Notes under the pieces: generated by a model | Databases searched by the model: none | The model's input: only the letters and a program-made list of their open reading frames with translations | What the model was told of the DNA's origin: nothing | From: Ascidiaceihabitans sp034111945 | GTDB lineage: Bacteria; Pseudomonadota; Alphaproteobacteria; Rhodobacterales; Rhodobacteraceae | DNA length: 64,000 bases | Assembly: GCA_047626725.1 (NCBI GenBank) | Contig: JBLHSG010000002.1 | Coordinates: 1 to 64,000 of the forward strand | Reading direction: 5' to 3' | Translations under genes and position numbers: made by a program | In this document: positions 36,143-44,075 of the stretch, piece after piece | Layout: each line of letters starts with the position of its first letter | Position numbering within the stretch: position 1 is the first letter of the stretch

Positions 36143-37513
36143 ATGAGCACAAACCCGCCGAACCTGCGCCCCGACCTCGCCCCGAAACTGCAAGTGCGCG
36201 AACCCGTGCGCCGCGGCCAGCCCACCATTGGTATGGTGTCTTTGGGCTGCCCCAAAGCCTTGGTCGACAGTGAACGAATTCTGACCCGTTTGCGGGCCGA
36301 AGGATACGGCGTTTCCCCTGATTATTCGGGCGCGGACGCCGTGATCGTCAACACCTGCGGGTTTCTGGACAGCGCCAAGGCCGAAAGCCTGGACGCCATC
36401 GGCGAGGCATTGTCCGAAAACGGCAAGGTCATCGTGACGGGCTGTTTGGGCGCTGAACCGGATTACATTCGCGAACACCACCCACGCATTTTGGCCGTGA
36501 CTGGCCCGCATCAATACGAACAAGTGTTGGACGCGGTGCATGCCGCAGTCCCCCCATCGCCTGATCCGTTTGTCGATTTGTTGCCCGCATCCGGCGTGTC
36601 GCTGACCCCGCGCCATTTCAGTTACCTCAAGATTTCCGAGGGCTGTAACCACAAATGCAAGTTCTGCATCATCCCTGACATGCGTGGTCGGCTGCAATCG
36701 CGCCCTGCGCACGCGGTGATGCGCGAGGCGGAAAAGCTGGTCGATGCGGGCGTCAAAGAACTGTTGGTGATTTCGCAAGACACATCCGCCTACGGTGTCG
36801 ATATCAAACACGCGACAGACCGTGGGCATCGCGCGCATATTACCGATCTGGCGCGTGATCTAGGGTCGTTGGGCGCGTGGATTCGCCTACATTACGTTTA
36901 TCCCTATCCGCATGTGCGTCAGTTGATTCCGCTGATGGCAGAGGGGCTTGTCCTGCCCTATCTAGACATCCCGTTTCAGCATGCGCACCCTGATATTTTG
37001 AAACGCATGGCGCGCCCGGCTGCGGCCTCGCGGACCTTGGATGAAATCGCCGCATGGCGTGAAATTTGCCCTGATATCACGCTGCGTTCGACATTTATTG
37101 TTGGCTATCCCGGTGAAACAGAGGCCGAATTCCAAACCTTGCTGGATTGGATGGCCGAGGCGCAGTTGGATCGTATCGGCTGTTTTCAATATGAAAACGT
37201 GGCTGGTGCGCGTTCAAACGCGTTGCCCGATCATGTCCCTGCTGAGGTTAAGCAGGAACGTTGGGACCGGTTTATGGAAAAAGCGCAGGCGATTTCCGAG
37301 GCAAAATTGCAGGCCAAAGTCGGCACGCGCATTGACGTGATCATCGACGAAATCGACGAAGATGCCGCGACGTGCCGCACCAAGGCGGACGCACCAGAAA
37401 TCGACGGGAACCTGTTCATTGATGAGGGGTTCGACAAGCTATCTGTAGGCGACATCGTCACGGTCGAGGTTGATGAGGCCGGCGAATACGATTTGTGGGG
37501 TAAGGTCGTTTAA
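36143..37513 (+). CDS. rimO: Ribosomal protein S12 methylthiotransferase
   Basis: The 456-residue radical-SAM enzyme has the N-terminal cluster Cys36, Cys72 and Cys101 (SLGCPKALVDSE, NTCGF, TGCLG), the SAM cluster C168-x3-C172-x2-C175, and a C-terminal TRAM domain. SLGCPKALVDSE identifies RimO rather than MiaB. It places a methylthio group on Asp of ribosomal protein S12. It is a single-gene unit, and the length is normal. Confidence 0.96.
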   Translation: MSTNPPNLRPDLAPKLQVREPVRRGQPTIGMVSLGCPKALVDSERILTRLRAEGYGVSPDYSGADAVIVNTCGFLDSAKAESLDAIGEALSENGKVIVTGCLGAEPDYIREHHPRILAVTGPHQYEQVLDAVHAAVPPSPDPFVDLLPASGVSLTPRHFSYLKISEGCNHKCKFCIIPDMRGRLQSRPAHAVMREAEKLVDAGVKELLVISQDTSAYGVDIKHATDRGHRAHITDLARDLGSLGAWIRLHYVYPYPHVRQLIPLMAEGLVLPYLDIPFQHAHPDILKRMARPAAASRTLDEIAAWREICPDITLRSTFIVGYPGETEAEFQTLLDWMAEAQLDRIGCFQYENVAGARSNALPDHVPAEVKQERWDRFMEKAQAISEAKLQAKVGTRIDVIIDEIDEDAATCRTKADAPEIDGNLFIDEGFDKLSVGDIVTVEVDEAGEYDLWGKVV

Positions 37514-37561
37514 CAAAACGTCGCCCTTAGATGAATTGGCGCGGCAGTCCTGAAAGTCGCG

Positions 37562-37821
37562 TCAGCTCATCAAATCACGACACATGATGATGGTTTTTTC
37601 TGCGCCGTATAATTCTTCTTTTATGACCTGATAGACAAAGTCGCAGTGCCAACCACACGCTGTTCATGAAACGCTACGAACACAATTCGTTTTTGCGTCA
37701 AGGAAATGATCGCAGGCACGTAGTCTTTTGAGGTGCTTTCCCGAAGTGCTGTTTGGATAACAAAAGCAATGCCTTCAGCGTCTTTTTGCTGTGCCAGTCG
37801 AATATGTACTTCAGTTTCCAT
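37562..37821 (-). pseudogene. GNAT acetyltransferase remnant with internal deletion
   Basis: The 5' part (from ATG 37821, METEVHIRLAQQKDAEGIA) encodes about 66 residues typical of a GNAT N-terminus, ending in RVVGTATLS before a stop at 37621-37623. In another frame the DNA directly continues with a typical GNAT C-terminus (VIKEELYGAEKTIIMCRDL, stop 37562-37564). The central acetyl-CoA-binding motif A region, some 70-80 residues, is absent. This is what an internal deletion with frame change would leave. Neither fragment could be active alone. Confidence 0.7.
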
Positions 37822-37938
37822 CTGATAAAAGTCGTGGGGATATCGCTCGTGTATCAAGGCTGATTCAGTTCCAAAATTACTGCCTCAATCGAATATTTTA
37901 TGCTAAACTTTATTCAATTGATCTTCAAAGGCAGCCAA

Positions 37939-38178
37939 ATGAGCACTCCAAAAATCGCGCAAACAGCCCCCTACCCGATCGAAGTCGAAGCCGGAAAATC
38001 CTATTTCTGGTGTTCCTGTGGGCAGTCATCAAAACAACCGTTCTGTGATGGATCGCACAAGGGATCTGATTTCAACCCGATCAAATACACCGCCGAAGAC
38101 AGCAAAAAAGTCTTCTTTTGCGGGTGTAAAGCCACGTCAAACACGCCGCTTTGCGACGGATCGCATTCCAAACTTTAG
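37939..38178 (+). CDS. Two-motif CDGSH iron-sulfur protein
   Basis: The 79-residue protein is made almost wholly of two CDGSH motifs: Cys25, Cys27, Cys36, His40 and Cys61, Cys63, Cys72, His76. Each should hold one 2Fe-2S cluster with 3Cys-1His ligation, as in the MitoNEET family and its two-cluster bacterial members. The role is thought to be electron or cluster transfer. ATG 37939 is the first start giving only the conserved core. It is followed directly by the SOS-boxed gene region on the same strand. Confidence 0.9.
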   Translation: MSTPKIAQTAPYPIEVEAGKSYFWCSCGQSSKQPFCDGSHKGSDFNPIKYTAEDSKKVFFCGCKATSNTPLCDGSHSKL

Positions 38179-38217
38179 CGCGTGAAATACGGGTGTTCCA
38201 CACCACCCCTTGCAAAT

Positions 38218-38232
38218 GTTCTCTTTTTGTTC
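38218..38232 (+). promoter_or_regulatory. LexA (SOS) box
   Basis: GTTC (38218-38221), seven bases, GTTC (38229-38232) exactly matches the alphaproteobacterial LexA site GTTC-N7-GTTC. A third GTTC follows 6 bases later (38239-38242). It lies 38 bases before the start of the two-repeat protein gene. Confidence 0.7.
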
Positions 38233-38269
38233 TAATTTGTTCTTACGATAGGAACAAAGGAACATTGCA

Positions 38270-38620
38270 ATGCATCATCAAGCACAATTTCCAGGCATGT
38301 TTGCACCCGTTCAGGGCGCGCTGCCGATTGAACCGCCCGTTGCGGCCACGCAAAAGCAAATCGCGTTTGCCACGTCCATTGCGGGTAAGGTGGGGCTTGC
38401 CCCGCCCGCCGCGTTGTTTCGCAACCGCACGGCCCTGTCCGCATGGATCGACACGCACAAGCCAAAGCCACCGACGGGTCAATTCGCCAATTATCCATCG
38501 TCAAAACAGGTCGCTTTTGCGGAACGTATTGCCCGTCTTAAACGTAGTGAAGTACCGCATGAATGTTTTCGTGACAAAACGCTGATGTCGCGTTGGATTG
38601 ACGGTAATAAGCCGCGTTAA
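38270..38620 (+). CDS. Two-repeat protein, probably SOS-regulated, function unknown
   Basis: The 116-residue soluble basic protein has two copies of a short domain with an exact 50-residue period: KQIAFATSIA (29-38) and KQVAFAERIA (79-88), then LFRNRTALSAWID (49-61) and CFRDKTLMSRWID (99-111). I do not recognise a named family; similar short KQxAFAxxIA domains occur, as I recall, near the ends of some plasmid topoisomerases and replication proteins, which would suggest a DNA-related role, but that is inference. AAAGGAAC precedes the ATG. The LexA-type box just upstream suggests DNA-damage control. Confidence 0.7.
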   Translation: MHHQAQFPGMFAPVQGALPIEPPVAATQKQIAFATSIAGKVGLAPPAALFRNRTALSAWIDTHKPKPPTGQFANYPSSKQVAFAERIARLKRSEVPHECFRDKTLMSRWIDGNKPR

Positions 38621-38635
38621 GCTGGGTGTCACGCC

Positions 38636-38986
38636 TCACAGCGCGTCCAGATACGCCCGCACGCATGTTTGCACGTGACGGAACCGGTCGCCGCCCAGAT
38701 GTTTGCCGCCGTACCAGCGCGTCACTATAATCATGTGATCGGTTAGTCCTTCGCGTTCCAACATCCGCACAATGACCATGCCCGCGCCGCTTTCGCCGTC
38801 GTCACCTTTGATAGGCCCACCCTCTGTCAACGACGCAGCCCACGTGTTGTGCGTCGCCTTGGCATAGGATTTTTCGCGCATCAAAGACTTTAGCGCCGCA
38901 TCAATGTCAGCGCGCGATTTAACAGGACAACCGGACACCGCGTATTTTGACCCGCGATCGGTCAGAATTTGACCCAACTGCTTCAA
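38636..38986 (-). CDS. IMPACT/YigZ-family protein, short form
   Basis: The 116-residue protein carries the UPF0029 (IMPACT) domain: SKYAVSGCPV, THNTWAA, then DDGESGAGMVIVRMLE and the VTRWYGGKHLGGDRF signature. Full YigZ proteins are about 200 residues; this short form ends after the signature and is common in roseobacters. IMPACT in eukaryotes modulates Gcn2; the bacterial function is unclear. The open frame offers only TTG 38986 as a start consistent with homologs, so the start is uncertain. Confidence 0.8.
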   Translation of the reverse strand: MKQLGQILTDRGSKYAVSGCPVKSRADIDAALKSLMREKSYAKATHNTWAASLTEGGPIKGDDGESGAGMVIVRMLEREGLTDHMIIVTRWYGGKHLGGDRFRHVQTCVRAYLDAL

Positions 38987-39079
38987 GGTAAGGTATCCCA
39001 GACCTGCGCCCTTAAAATCGTCATGCTAAACCCGTCATCATTAAACGGTACATCTGCACGATTGATATTAAGGACGAAA

Positions 39080-39358
39080 ATGATGGAATTTCTCATCGTA
39101 AACCCGGATTATTTTGAACTGATCGGCATCGCGGGCTTTGCCCTTTATGTCATCAATTATTCTCTGCTGACGCTACGCTTTATGAGCGGCCAAAGCCTCA
39201 GTTATTTTGTACTAAATCTACTGGCCGCCGCCTTTGTATTGGTAGGTTTGACGGTCAGCTTTAATTTGGCATCTGCAATGATCCAGTTGTTTTGGGTCGT
39301 GATGTCGACCTTGGGAATCGCATTGCGGTTGATGCGCCCAGCACCTGAGTTGGCCTAA
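39080..39358 (+). CDS. Small membrane protein, CBU_0592-like
   Basis: The 92-residue protein has three hydrophobic segments (about 11-33, 40-62 and 64-85). The pattern GIAGFALYVINYSLL, then a Ser-x-x-YFVLN core and a final QLFWVVMSTLGIAL resembles the CBU_0592-like membrane domain, whose function is not known. AAGGA is 5-8 bases before two adjacent ATGs; 39080 is given. A longer upstream frame overlaps the opposite IMPACT gene and is not used. Confidence 0.7.
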   Translation: MMEFLIVNPDYFELIGIAGFALYVINYSLLTLRFMSGQSLSYFVLNLLAAAFVLVGLTVSFNLASAMIQLFWVVMSTLGIALRLMRPAPELA

Positions 39359-39397
39359 AAAATGTAACCTAGCGGCTTTGATCCCGATGTGTCCGGA

Positions 39398-40123
39398 TCA
39401 AAGTCTGCTGGCCGTTTCACGCACAATTTTTATGCGGTCCGCGTTGGGCGGATGGGTTCCCAAGAACCTATCACCGGGATCGGGAATGCGGCTAAAGAAC
39501 TGTGCACCTTTGATCGGGGAATAGCCCGCGCGCGCCGAAATGATCGTGCCTAGCGCGTCGGCCTCAAGTTCGTAATCTTTGGAATACACACGCGCGCCAA
39601 CCTGCGCACCCCACTGGGCTGCCGTATCAACAGAGGCTTGACTTGCGCCGCCCAATGCCGCGATTCCACCCAAAACCAGTGCAGTTGCAGCTGAATTTCG
39701 CTGTTGTCGCCCGATGTGCCCTGCGATGTGGTGTGCCGCCTCGTGCCCCATAACAAATGCGATTTCGTCGGCGTTGCGTGCCTCGTTGATTAGCGCAATC
39801 GTAAAGGCGATAACAGGCCGCCCGTCTTTGTCAAATGTCTGAAACGCGTTCGCCGGTTGTGATGGATCAGGGTCAACAACGATGCGATAATCGCAATTGC
39901 TGCCGCTGGTGCGCGCCCGACATTCGCGTTCTGCAACTGGTTCCAAGCGTTTTGTCACACTGGCGAATGCGCGTTCTGCCTGCGCTGCGTTTTGGAACGT
40001 GCTGGACGGTTCACTGGCCACGATTGGCCCGTTCCCCCCCGATGTGCTTGGTGCGGGAAGTTCCTCACATGCGGCAACAAACAACGCTGCCCCCAGTACA
40101 ATCGCCAATCTTGAAAACATCAT
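39398..40123 (-). CDS. M48-family metalloprotease lipoprotein
   Basis: The 241-residue protein has a lipoprotein signal (FVAAC, lipid-modified Cys19) and the zinc site HEAAH in FVMGHEAAHHIAGH, followed by the downstream Glu-containing ELEADALG block that gives the third zinc ligand in M48 enzymes. The family (BepA/LoiP-like) degrades or helps fold outer-membrane proteins in the periplasm. GHPPNADRI-type sequence near the end (THPPNADRI) is conserved. ATG 40123 is preferred to GTG 40129. It is a monocistronic unit, divergent from the aminotransferase that follows. Confidence 0.88.
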   Translation of the reverse strand: MMFSRLAIVLGAALFVAACEELPAPSTSGGNGPIVASEPSSTFQNAAQAERAFASVTKRLEPVAERECRARTSGSNCDYRIVVDPDPSQPANAFQTFDKDGRPVIAFTIALINEARNADEIAFVMGHEAAHHIAGHIGRQQRNSAATALVLGGIAALGGASQASVDTAAQWGAQVGARVYSKDYELEADALGTIISARAGYSPIKGAQFFSRIPDPGDRFLGTHPPNADRIKIVRETASRL

Positions 40124-40295
40124 GGGCACTCTCTGTCACCTTTTATTATGGCAAGCCTACCATGCTCGCCCCCAGCATCCACCCCAAATCCTCGTGAACG
40201 CCTGGGATGCCAAATTGATCAATTCCCCTCCGTAAAATTAGGTCTGGATACATGACCTAACTATGTTAGGCTTTGCCAACTCGAAAGGACATTCA

Positions 40296-41159
40296 ATGGC
40301 AACCGGCACTCAGATCAAGACCTTTTATCAAGGCGCATGGCACGACAAAGACGTAGCAATCATGAAGGCTGCCGATCACGGATCGTGGCTGGGCACCACT
40401 GTGTTTGATGGTGCGCGGTTCTTTGACGGGGTCGTGCCTGATTTGCGCGCGCATTGCGAACGGATCAACCGATCAGCCGAGGCGTTGATGATCACGCCAA
40501 CCATGGGCACCGACGATATCGTTGAGGCCGTCCGCGAAGGTTTGAAGTCTTACGACCCGACGACACCCGTTTATATTCGCCCGATGTACTGGGCGCTTGA
40601 AGGCGACGAAATGGGCATTGTCCCCAAACCGGGTGCTACGGGTTTTGCCATCTCGCTTGAGGCGATCCCGATGGCCGATCAGAATGCCGCCGCGACCCTG
40701 ACAACCACCCGTTTTCGCCGTCCCGTGATGGAAGACGCCGTTGTGAATGCCAAGGCTGGCTGCCTTTATCCCAACAACGCCCGCATGTTGGCAGAGGCCC
40801 GCCACAAAGGGTTCAGCAACGCGCTGGTCGCTGATGCGATGGGAAATGTGGCCGAAACTGCAACTGCCAACGTGTTTATGGTCAAAGACGGCGAAGTGTT
40901 CACGCCCATCCCGAACGGCACATTTTTGGCCGGTATCACCCGCGCACGGCACATGACGAACATGCGGGCGGATGGCATAAAAGTGCATGAATCCGTGCTG
41001 AGTTTTCAAGACTTTCACGAGGCCGACGAGGTGTTCTTGTCGGGCAATATGATGAAAGTCACGCCCATCAAAGCCTTTGATGACACCCAATACCAGATCG
41101 GTCCTGTCACCCGCCGCGTGCGTGAAATGTACTGGGACTGGGCCTTATCAGAGGCTTAG
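40296..41159 (+). CDS. Branched-chain-amino-acid aminotransferase family protein
   Basis: The 287-residue class IV PLP enzyme begins with a YQGAWHDKD block and has the cofactor Lys153 in NAKAGCLYPNN, Glu near GNVAETATANVF, and the GTFLAGITRARHM loop. The match is to the D-amino-acid transaminase/IlvE fold, with roseobacter branched-chain aminotransferase naming; it could prefer other amino acids, so no symbol is given. GAAAGGA is 9 bases before ATG 40296; an 11-codon upstream extension is not used. Confidence 0.86.
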   Translation: MATGTQIKTFYQGAWHDKDVAIMKAADHGSWLGTTVFDGARFFDGVVPDLRAHCERINRSAEALMITPTMGTDDIVEAVREGLKSYDPTTPVYIRPMYWALEGDEMGIVPKPGATGFAISLEAIPMADQNAAATLTTTRFRRPVMEDAVVNAKAGCLYPNNARMLAEARHKGFSNALVADAMGNVAETATANVFMVKDGEVFTPIPNGTFLAGITRARHMTNMRADGIKVHESVLSFQDFHEADEVFLSGNMMKVTPIKAFDDTQYQIGPVTRRVREMYWDWALSEA

Positions 41160-41282
41160 CAACCGCACCAACTGGTCTTATAGAAATCCTTTGGGCGCAT
41201 GCGCAATTGCGTTGCCAGTTGGCGTGCACTGCGTCACAATCGGCAACGGATCTGAATTTGATCAACCGAAGGGAAGAACAAG

Positions 41283-41738
41283 ATGCGCAAGTTTCTAGTC
41301 GTACTTGATGACAGCCACGAATGCCTGAACGCCATGCGCTTTGCCGCGCTACGGGCCGCCCACACTGGCGGCGGCGTCGAAGTTTTGGCCGTGATTCCAC
41401 CGGATGAATTCAACCACTGGATCGGTGTTGGCAACGTGATGCGCGAAGAAGCCCGCGAACGCATTCATGCGCATTTCGAGGTCTTCGCCAAATGGATGCG
41501 CGACAAACAGCACGTTGATCCGGAATTGGTCATTCGCGAAGGTCAGGCCGTGGACGAAATTATCAAACAAATCGCTGATGATACTGAAATTGGCGTCCTT
41601 GTTTTGGGGGCTGGCACCAGCAACAAAGGCCCCGGCCCGCTGGTTACACAATTGTCCAAAAGCGCCGGTAGCCTGCCAATTCCGATCACAATTGTGCCCG
41701 GCGATCTAAGCAAAGAAAAACTTGAGGCGATCACATAA
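41283..41738 (+). CDS. Universal stress protein (UspA family)
   Basis: The 151-residue single-domain Usp fold begins KFLVVLDDSHECLNA and ends with the ATP-binding motif GAGTSNKGPGPLVTQL (G-x2-G-x9-G-S/T type), so it is likely an ATP-binding member. These proteins accumulate under stress and starvation; specific roles vary. A GGGAAGAACAAG sequence lies directly before the ATG. A 9-bp hairpin spans the stop codon, listed separately. Confidence 0.9.
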   Translation: MRKFLVVLDDSHECLNAMRFAALRAAHTGGGVEVLAVIPPDEFNHWIGVGNVMREEARERIHAHFEVFAKWMRDKQHVDPELVIREGQAVDEIIKQIADDTEIGVLVLGAGTSNKGPGPLVTQLSKSAGSLPIPITIVPGDLSKEKLEAIT

Positions 41739-41747
41739 CGCCTCAAG
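41721..41747. other. Hairpin spanning the usp stop codon
   Basis: CTTGAGGCG (41721-41729) and CGCCTCAAG (41739-41747) pair perfectly around 9 bases that contain the TAA. No T-run follows, so it is not a classical terminator; it may stabilise the mRNA 3' end. Confidence 0.4.
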
Positions 41748-41835
41748 GAATTGGTGATGTCGGCCCGACCAGTTCGGCGGCACGTCGCCAACATCGCTCG
41801 TTTAAATTAGATAAAACCACGTAAATGCAAAACAC

Positions 41836-41870
41836 CTGACCCACTTTGGCCAAGCCGCCAAATGGGTCAG
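41836..41870 (+). promoter_or_regulatory. Stem-loop upstream of rpiB
   Basis: CTGACCCA (41836-41843) pairs with TGGGTCAG (41863-41870) and TTTGG (41845-41849) with CCAAA (41858-41862) around an 8-base loop. It ends 20 bases before the rpiB ATG and is not followed by Ts, so it probably lies in the 5' leader. Confidence 0.4.
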
Positions 41871-41890
41871 AGACACGGGATTTCCACGCC

Positions 41891-42340
41891 ATGACAACCA
41901 ACAAACGCATCGTTCTATCCAGCGATCACGCCGCAATTGAACTGCGCCAGACCATTGCCGCGCACATCAAAACCCAAGGTTGGGAAGTTGTCGATATCGG
42001 GCCAACAACCCCGGAAAGCACGCATTACCCCAAGCACGGCAAGGCGGCGGCGAAACATGTCGCGTCTGGTGATTGTGACCTTGGCATCCTGCTATGTGGC
42101 ACCGGTCAGGGCATTATGATGGCCGCAAACAAAGTTCCGGGCATCCGGTGTGGCGTTTGCACAGATACGTTTTCCGCCCGTATGATCCGTGAACACAACG
42201 ACGCAAATATGCTGTCTATGGGCGTACGTGTGATCGGCGAAGGGCTGGCCCTTGATATTGTCGATGCGTTTTTGAACGCCCGTTTCGAAGGTGGCCGTCA
42301 CGCAACGCGTGTGGATATGATCGAGGCACAGGACGACTAG
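41891..42340 (+). CDS. rpiB: Ribose 5-phosphate isomerase B
   Basis: The 149-residue protein has the RpiB/LacAB fold: SSDHAAIELR at the start, the catalytic Cys69 in LLCGTGQGI, and REHNDANMLSMG. It interconverts ribose 5-phosphate and ribulose 5-phosphate, linking gnd-derived ribulose 5-phosphate to ribose for nucleotides. ATG 41891 begins the conserved part; 15 open codons upstream overlap the leader hairpin. The ribosome site is weak. The next gene begins 127 bases on, with an Irr box between them. Confidence 0.93.
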   Translation: MTTNKRIVLSSDHAAIELRQTIAAHIKTQGWEVVDIGPTTPESTHYPKHGKAAAKHVASGDCDLGILLCGTGQGIMMAANKVPGIRCGVCTDTFSARMIREHNDANMLSMGVRVIGEGLALDIVDAFLNARFEGGRHATRVDMIEAQDD

Positions 42341-42389
42341 CGCGCCTCTTTGCCGCGCCACTTGGGTTAACCAATTCCAAAACCTCAAC

Positions 42390-42404
42390 TTAGAATGATT
42401 CTAA
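42390..42404. promoter_or_regulatory. Irr box (iron control element)
   Basis: TTAGAAT-G-ATTCTAA is a perfect 7-1-7 palindrome and matches the Irr (ICE-type) consensus TTTAGAA-N3-TTCTAAA apart from the outermost base on each side. It lies 64 bases before the NifU-like gene, a logical iron-responsive target. Confidence 0.7.
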
Positions 42405-42467
42405 TACCTTGACTTGGGACACAAGCGCGCGCATATCTGTAGCCTGACAGCTCAGGAGGCTTTGCGC

Positions 42468-43031
42468 ATGTTTATCCAAACAGAATCCACCCCGAATCCG
42501 GCCACACTAAAATTCTTGCCCGGCCAAGAGGTCTTGGACGTAGGCACCGCAGATTTCCCAAGCGCTGAAACCAGCGACGGATCTCCATTGGCACAGCGCA
42601 TTTTTGGCGTTGATGGCGTGGCTGGCGTGTTCTTTGGCATCGACTTTGTCACCGTTACAAAGGCTGACGCGATCGAATGGGACCACATCAAACCAGCGAT
42701 CCTTGGCGCGATTATGGAACATTTCCAATCCGGCCAACCGGTCATGGCGGCAGATCACAAACCATCATCAGGCCACGCCGAACACACCGGTGAAGACGGC
42801 GCAATTGTTGGTCAGATCAAAGAATTGCTCGACAGTCGTGTACGTCCTGCCGTGGCCCAAGACGGCGGCGACATCACATTCCACGGCTTTGATCGCGGCA
42901 TCGTTTATCTGCACATGCAAGGCGCGTGCGCAGGTTGCCCATCGTCCACATTGACGTTGAAAATGGGCATCGAAAACCTGCTACGTCACTACATTCCAGA
43001 GGTCACAGAGGTGCGCCCTGTTGCCGTCTAA
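42468..43031 (+). CDS. NifU-family Fe-S cluster carrier (Nfu type)
   Basis: The 187-residue protein has an N-terminal Nfu domain (MFIQTESTPNPATLKFLPG) and a C-terminal NifU domain with the cluster-binding C-x-x-C in GACAGCPSS. Nfu proteins receive Fe-S clusters from the Suf/Isc machinery and deliver them to client enzymes. AGGAGG is ideally placed before ATG 42468. The palindromic Irr box upstream suggests control by cellular iron/heme status. The following GFA gene starts inside its last codons. Confidence 0.93.
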   Translation: MFIQTESTPNPATLKFLPGQEVLDVGTADFPSAETSDGSPLAQRIFGVDGVAGVFFGIDFVTVTKADAIEWDHIKPAILGAIMEHFQSGQPVMAADHKPSSGHAEHTGEDGAIVGQIKELLDSRVRPAVAQDGGDITFHGFDRGIVYLHMQGACAGCPSSTLTLKMGIENLLRHYIPEVTEVRPVAV

Positions 43032-43497
43032 TCCGGCATTTACCAGCCTCGGCTCTCAAATTGCACCGCCTGTAACAGGGCGGTGTTATTGTGGAAAGAC
43101 ATCGCTGTCTGCGTCCACGCCCCCCATCGTCACCACATATTGTCACTGTCATTCATGCCGCCGACTAACCGGCGGTCCGGTCGCGGCGTTCAGTGCATTT
43201 GCAAAAGGTGACATCGACATTTCGCCTGCCCCACAGCACGCTGAACCTGTCAGCGCCGGCGTTGACCGCTGGTTTTGTGCGCGCTGCGGGACTGCATTGG
43301 CCGCAACCTACGACTACTTGCCTGATCAGGTTTACGTTCCCATTGGTGTGATTGATCAGGCCGATGATTTTGCGCCCACACAGCACTGTCACGCAGGGTC
43401 CGCCATGTCATGGCTGCACATTGCAGACGATTTACCCCGCGCCACAGACAGTGCACGTGCGTCGTTAAATGCGTCTTGTGAAAAATCTGACCGCTGA
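43021..43497 (+). CDS. GFA-family zinc protein
   Basis: The 158-residue protein carries the GFA (glutathione-dependent formaldehyde-activating/CENP-V) zinc motifs: GRCYCGK, CHCHSCRRLTG and WFCARCGT, seven Cys ligand candidates in the usual order. Despite the family name, most members have no proven formaldehyde role. The start is TTG 43021, overlapping the Nfu gene by 11 bases, with GAGGTG as ribosome site; no ATG is available. It is followed after 2 bases by tsaB. Confidence 0.83.
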   Translation: MPSNPAFTSLGSQIAPPVTGRCYCGKTSLSASTPPIVTTYCHCHSCRRLTGGPVAAFSAFAKGDIDISPAPQHAEPVSAGVDRWFCARCGTALAATYDYLPDQVYVPIGVIDQADDFAPTQHCHAGSAMSWLHIADDLPRATDSARASLNASCEKSDR

Positions 43498-43499
43498 CG

Positions 43500-44075
43500 A
43501 TGACCGCACCTGTATTCATCCTTGGCTTTGATACATCTGCCGGCCATTGCGCCGTGGCGGTGATGCGTGACGGCGTGGTTCTTGAGCACATCGGCGAGGA
43601 CATGAAAAAAGGCCAAGCCGAGCGTTTGATGGGCTTGATCGACGACGTAATGCAACGCTGCGGTGTGGCTTACAGCGATCTGTCGGCTATCGGCATCGGC
43701 ATTGGACCCGGCAATTTCACCGGAATTCGCATCGGCGTTTCGGCGGCCCGTGGGCTGGCATTGGGCCTTGGCATACCGGCCTACGGCGTCGACGGATTTG
43801 ACCAACGCGCCCTATGCCATCCCGATGCGCCCTATCAATGTGTGCCTGCACCACGCGACCAAATGTACGTGCGCGCACAAGGATCAGCGGCGTTACAGCC
43901 CCGCGCTGATCTGGAAAACATCCCCGATGAACCATCCCCCGCAGCGCTGGCAAAAGCCGTGGCACTAGTCGCGCACAGCCGTTGGCCCGCCCCGTCGTCT
44001 GCGCCAGCGCCGTACTACTTGCGCGCGCCAGATGCTGCACCCGCACGCGACGCACCGCCAAAAATCCTACCATGA
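43500..44075 (+). CDS. tsaB: tRNA threonylcarbamoyladenosine biosynthesis protein TsaB
   Basis: The 191-residue ASKHA-fold protein has the LGFDTSAGHCAVAV start and IGIGIGPGNFTGIRIGVSAARGLA block specific for TsaB. It is the scaffold partner of TsaD in t6A37 modification of ANN-decoding tRNAs. The C-terminal part is shorter than in E. coli and Pro/Ala-rich (PAPSSAPAPYYLR). Its stop overlaps the rimI start as ATGA, a common linkage. Confidence 0.93.
   Translation: MTAPVFILGFDTSAGHCAVAVMRDGVVLEHIGEDMKKGQAERLMGLIDDVMQRCGVAYSDLSAIGIGIGPGNFTGIRIGVSAARGLALGLGIPAYGVDGFDQRALCHPDAPYQCVPAPRDQMYVRAQGSAALQPRADLENIPDEPSPAALAKAVALVAHSRWPAPSSAPAPYYLRAPDAAPARDAPPKILP

Noticed and set aside
38229..38242. Second LexA box GTTC-N6-GTTC
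   Set aside because: The spacing is 6, not 7; it may help binding but is not a consensus site.
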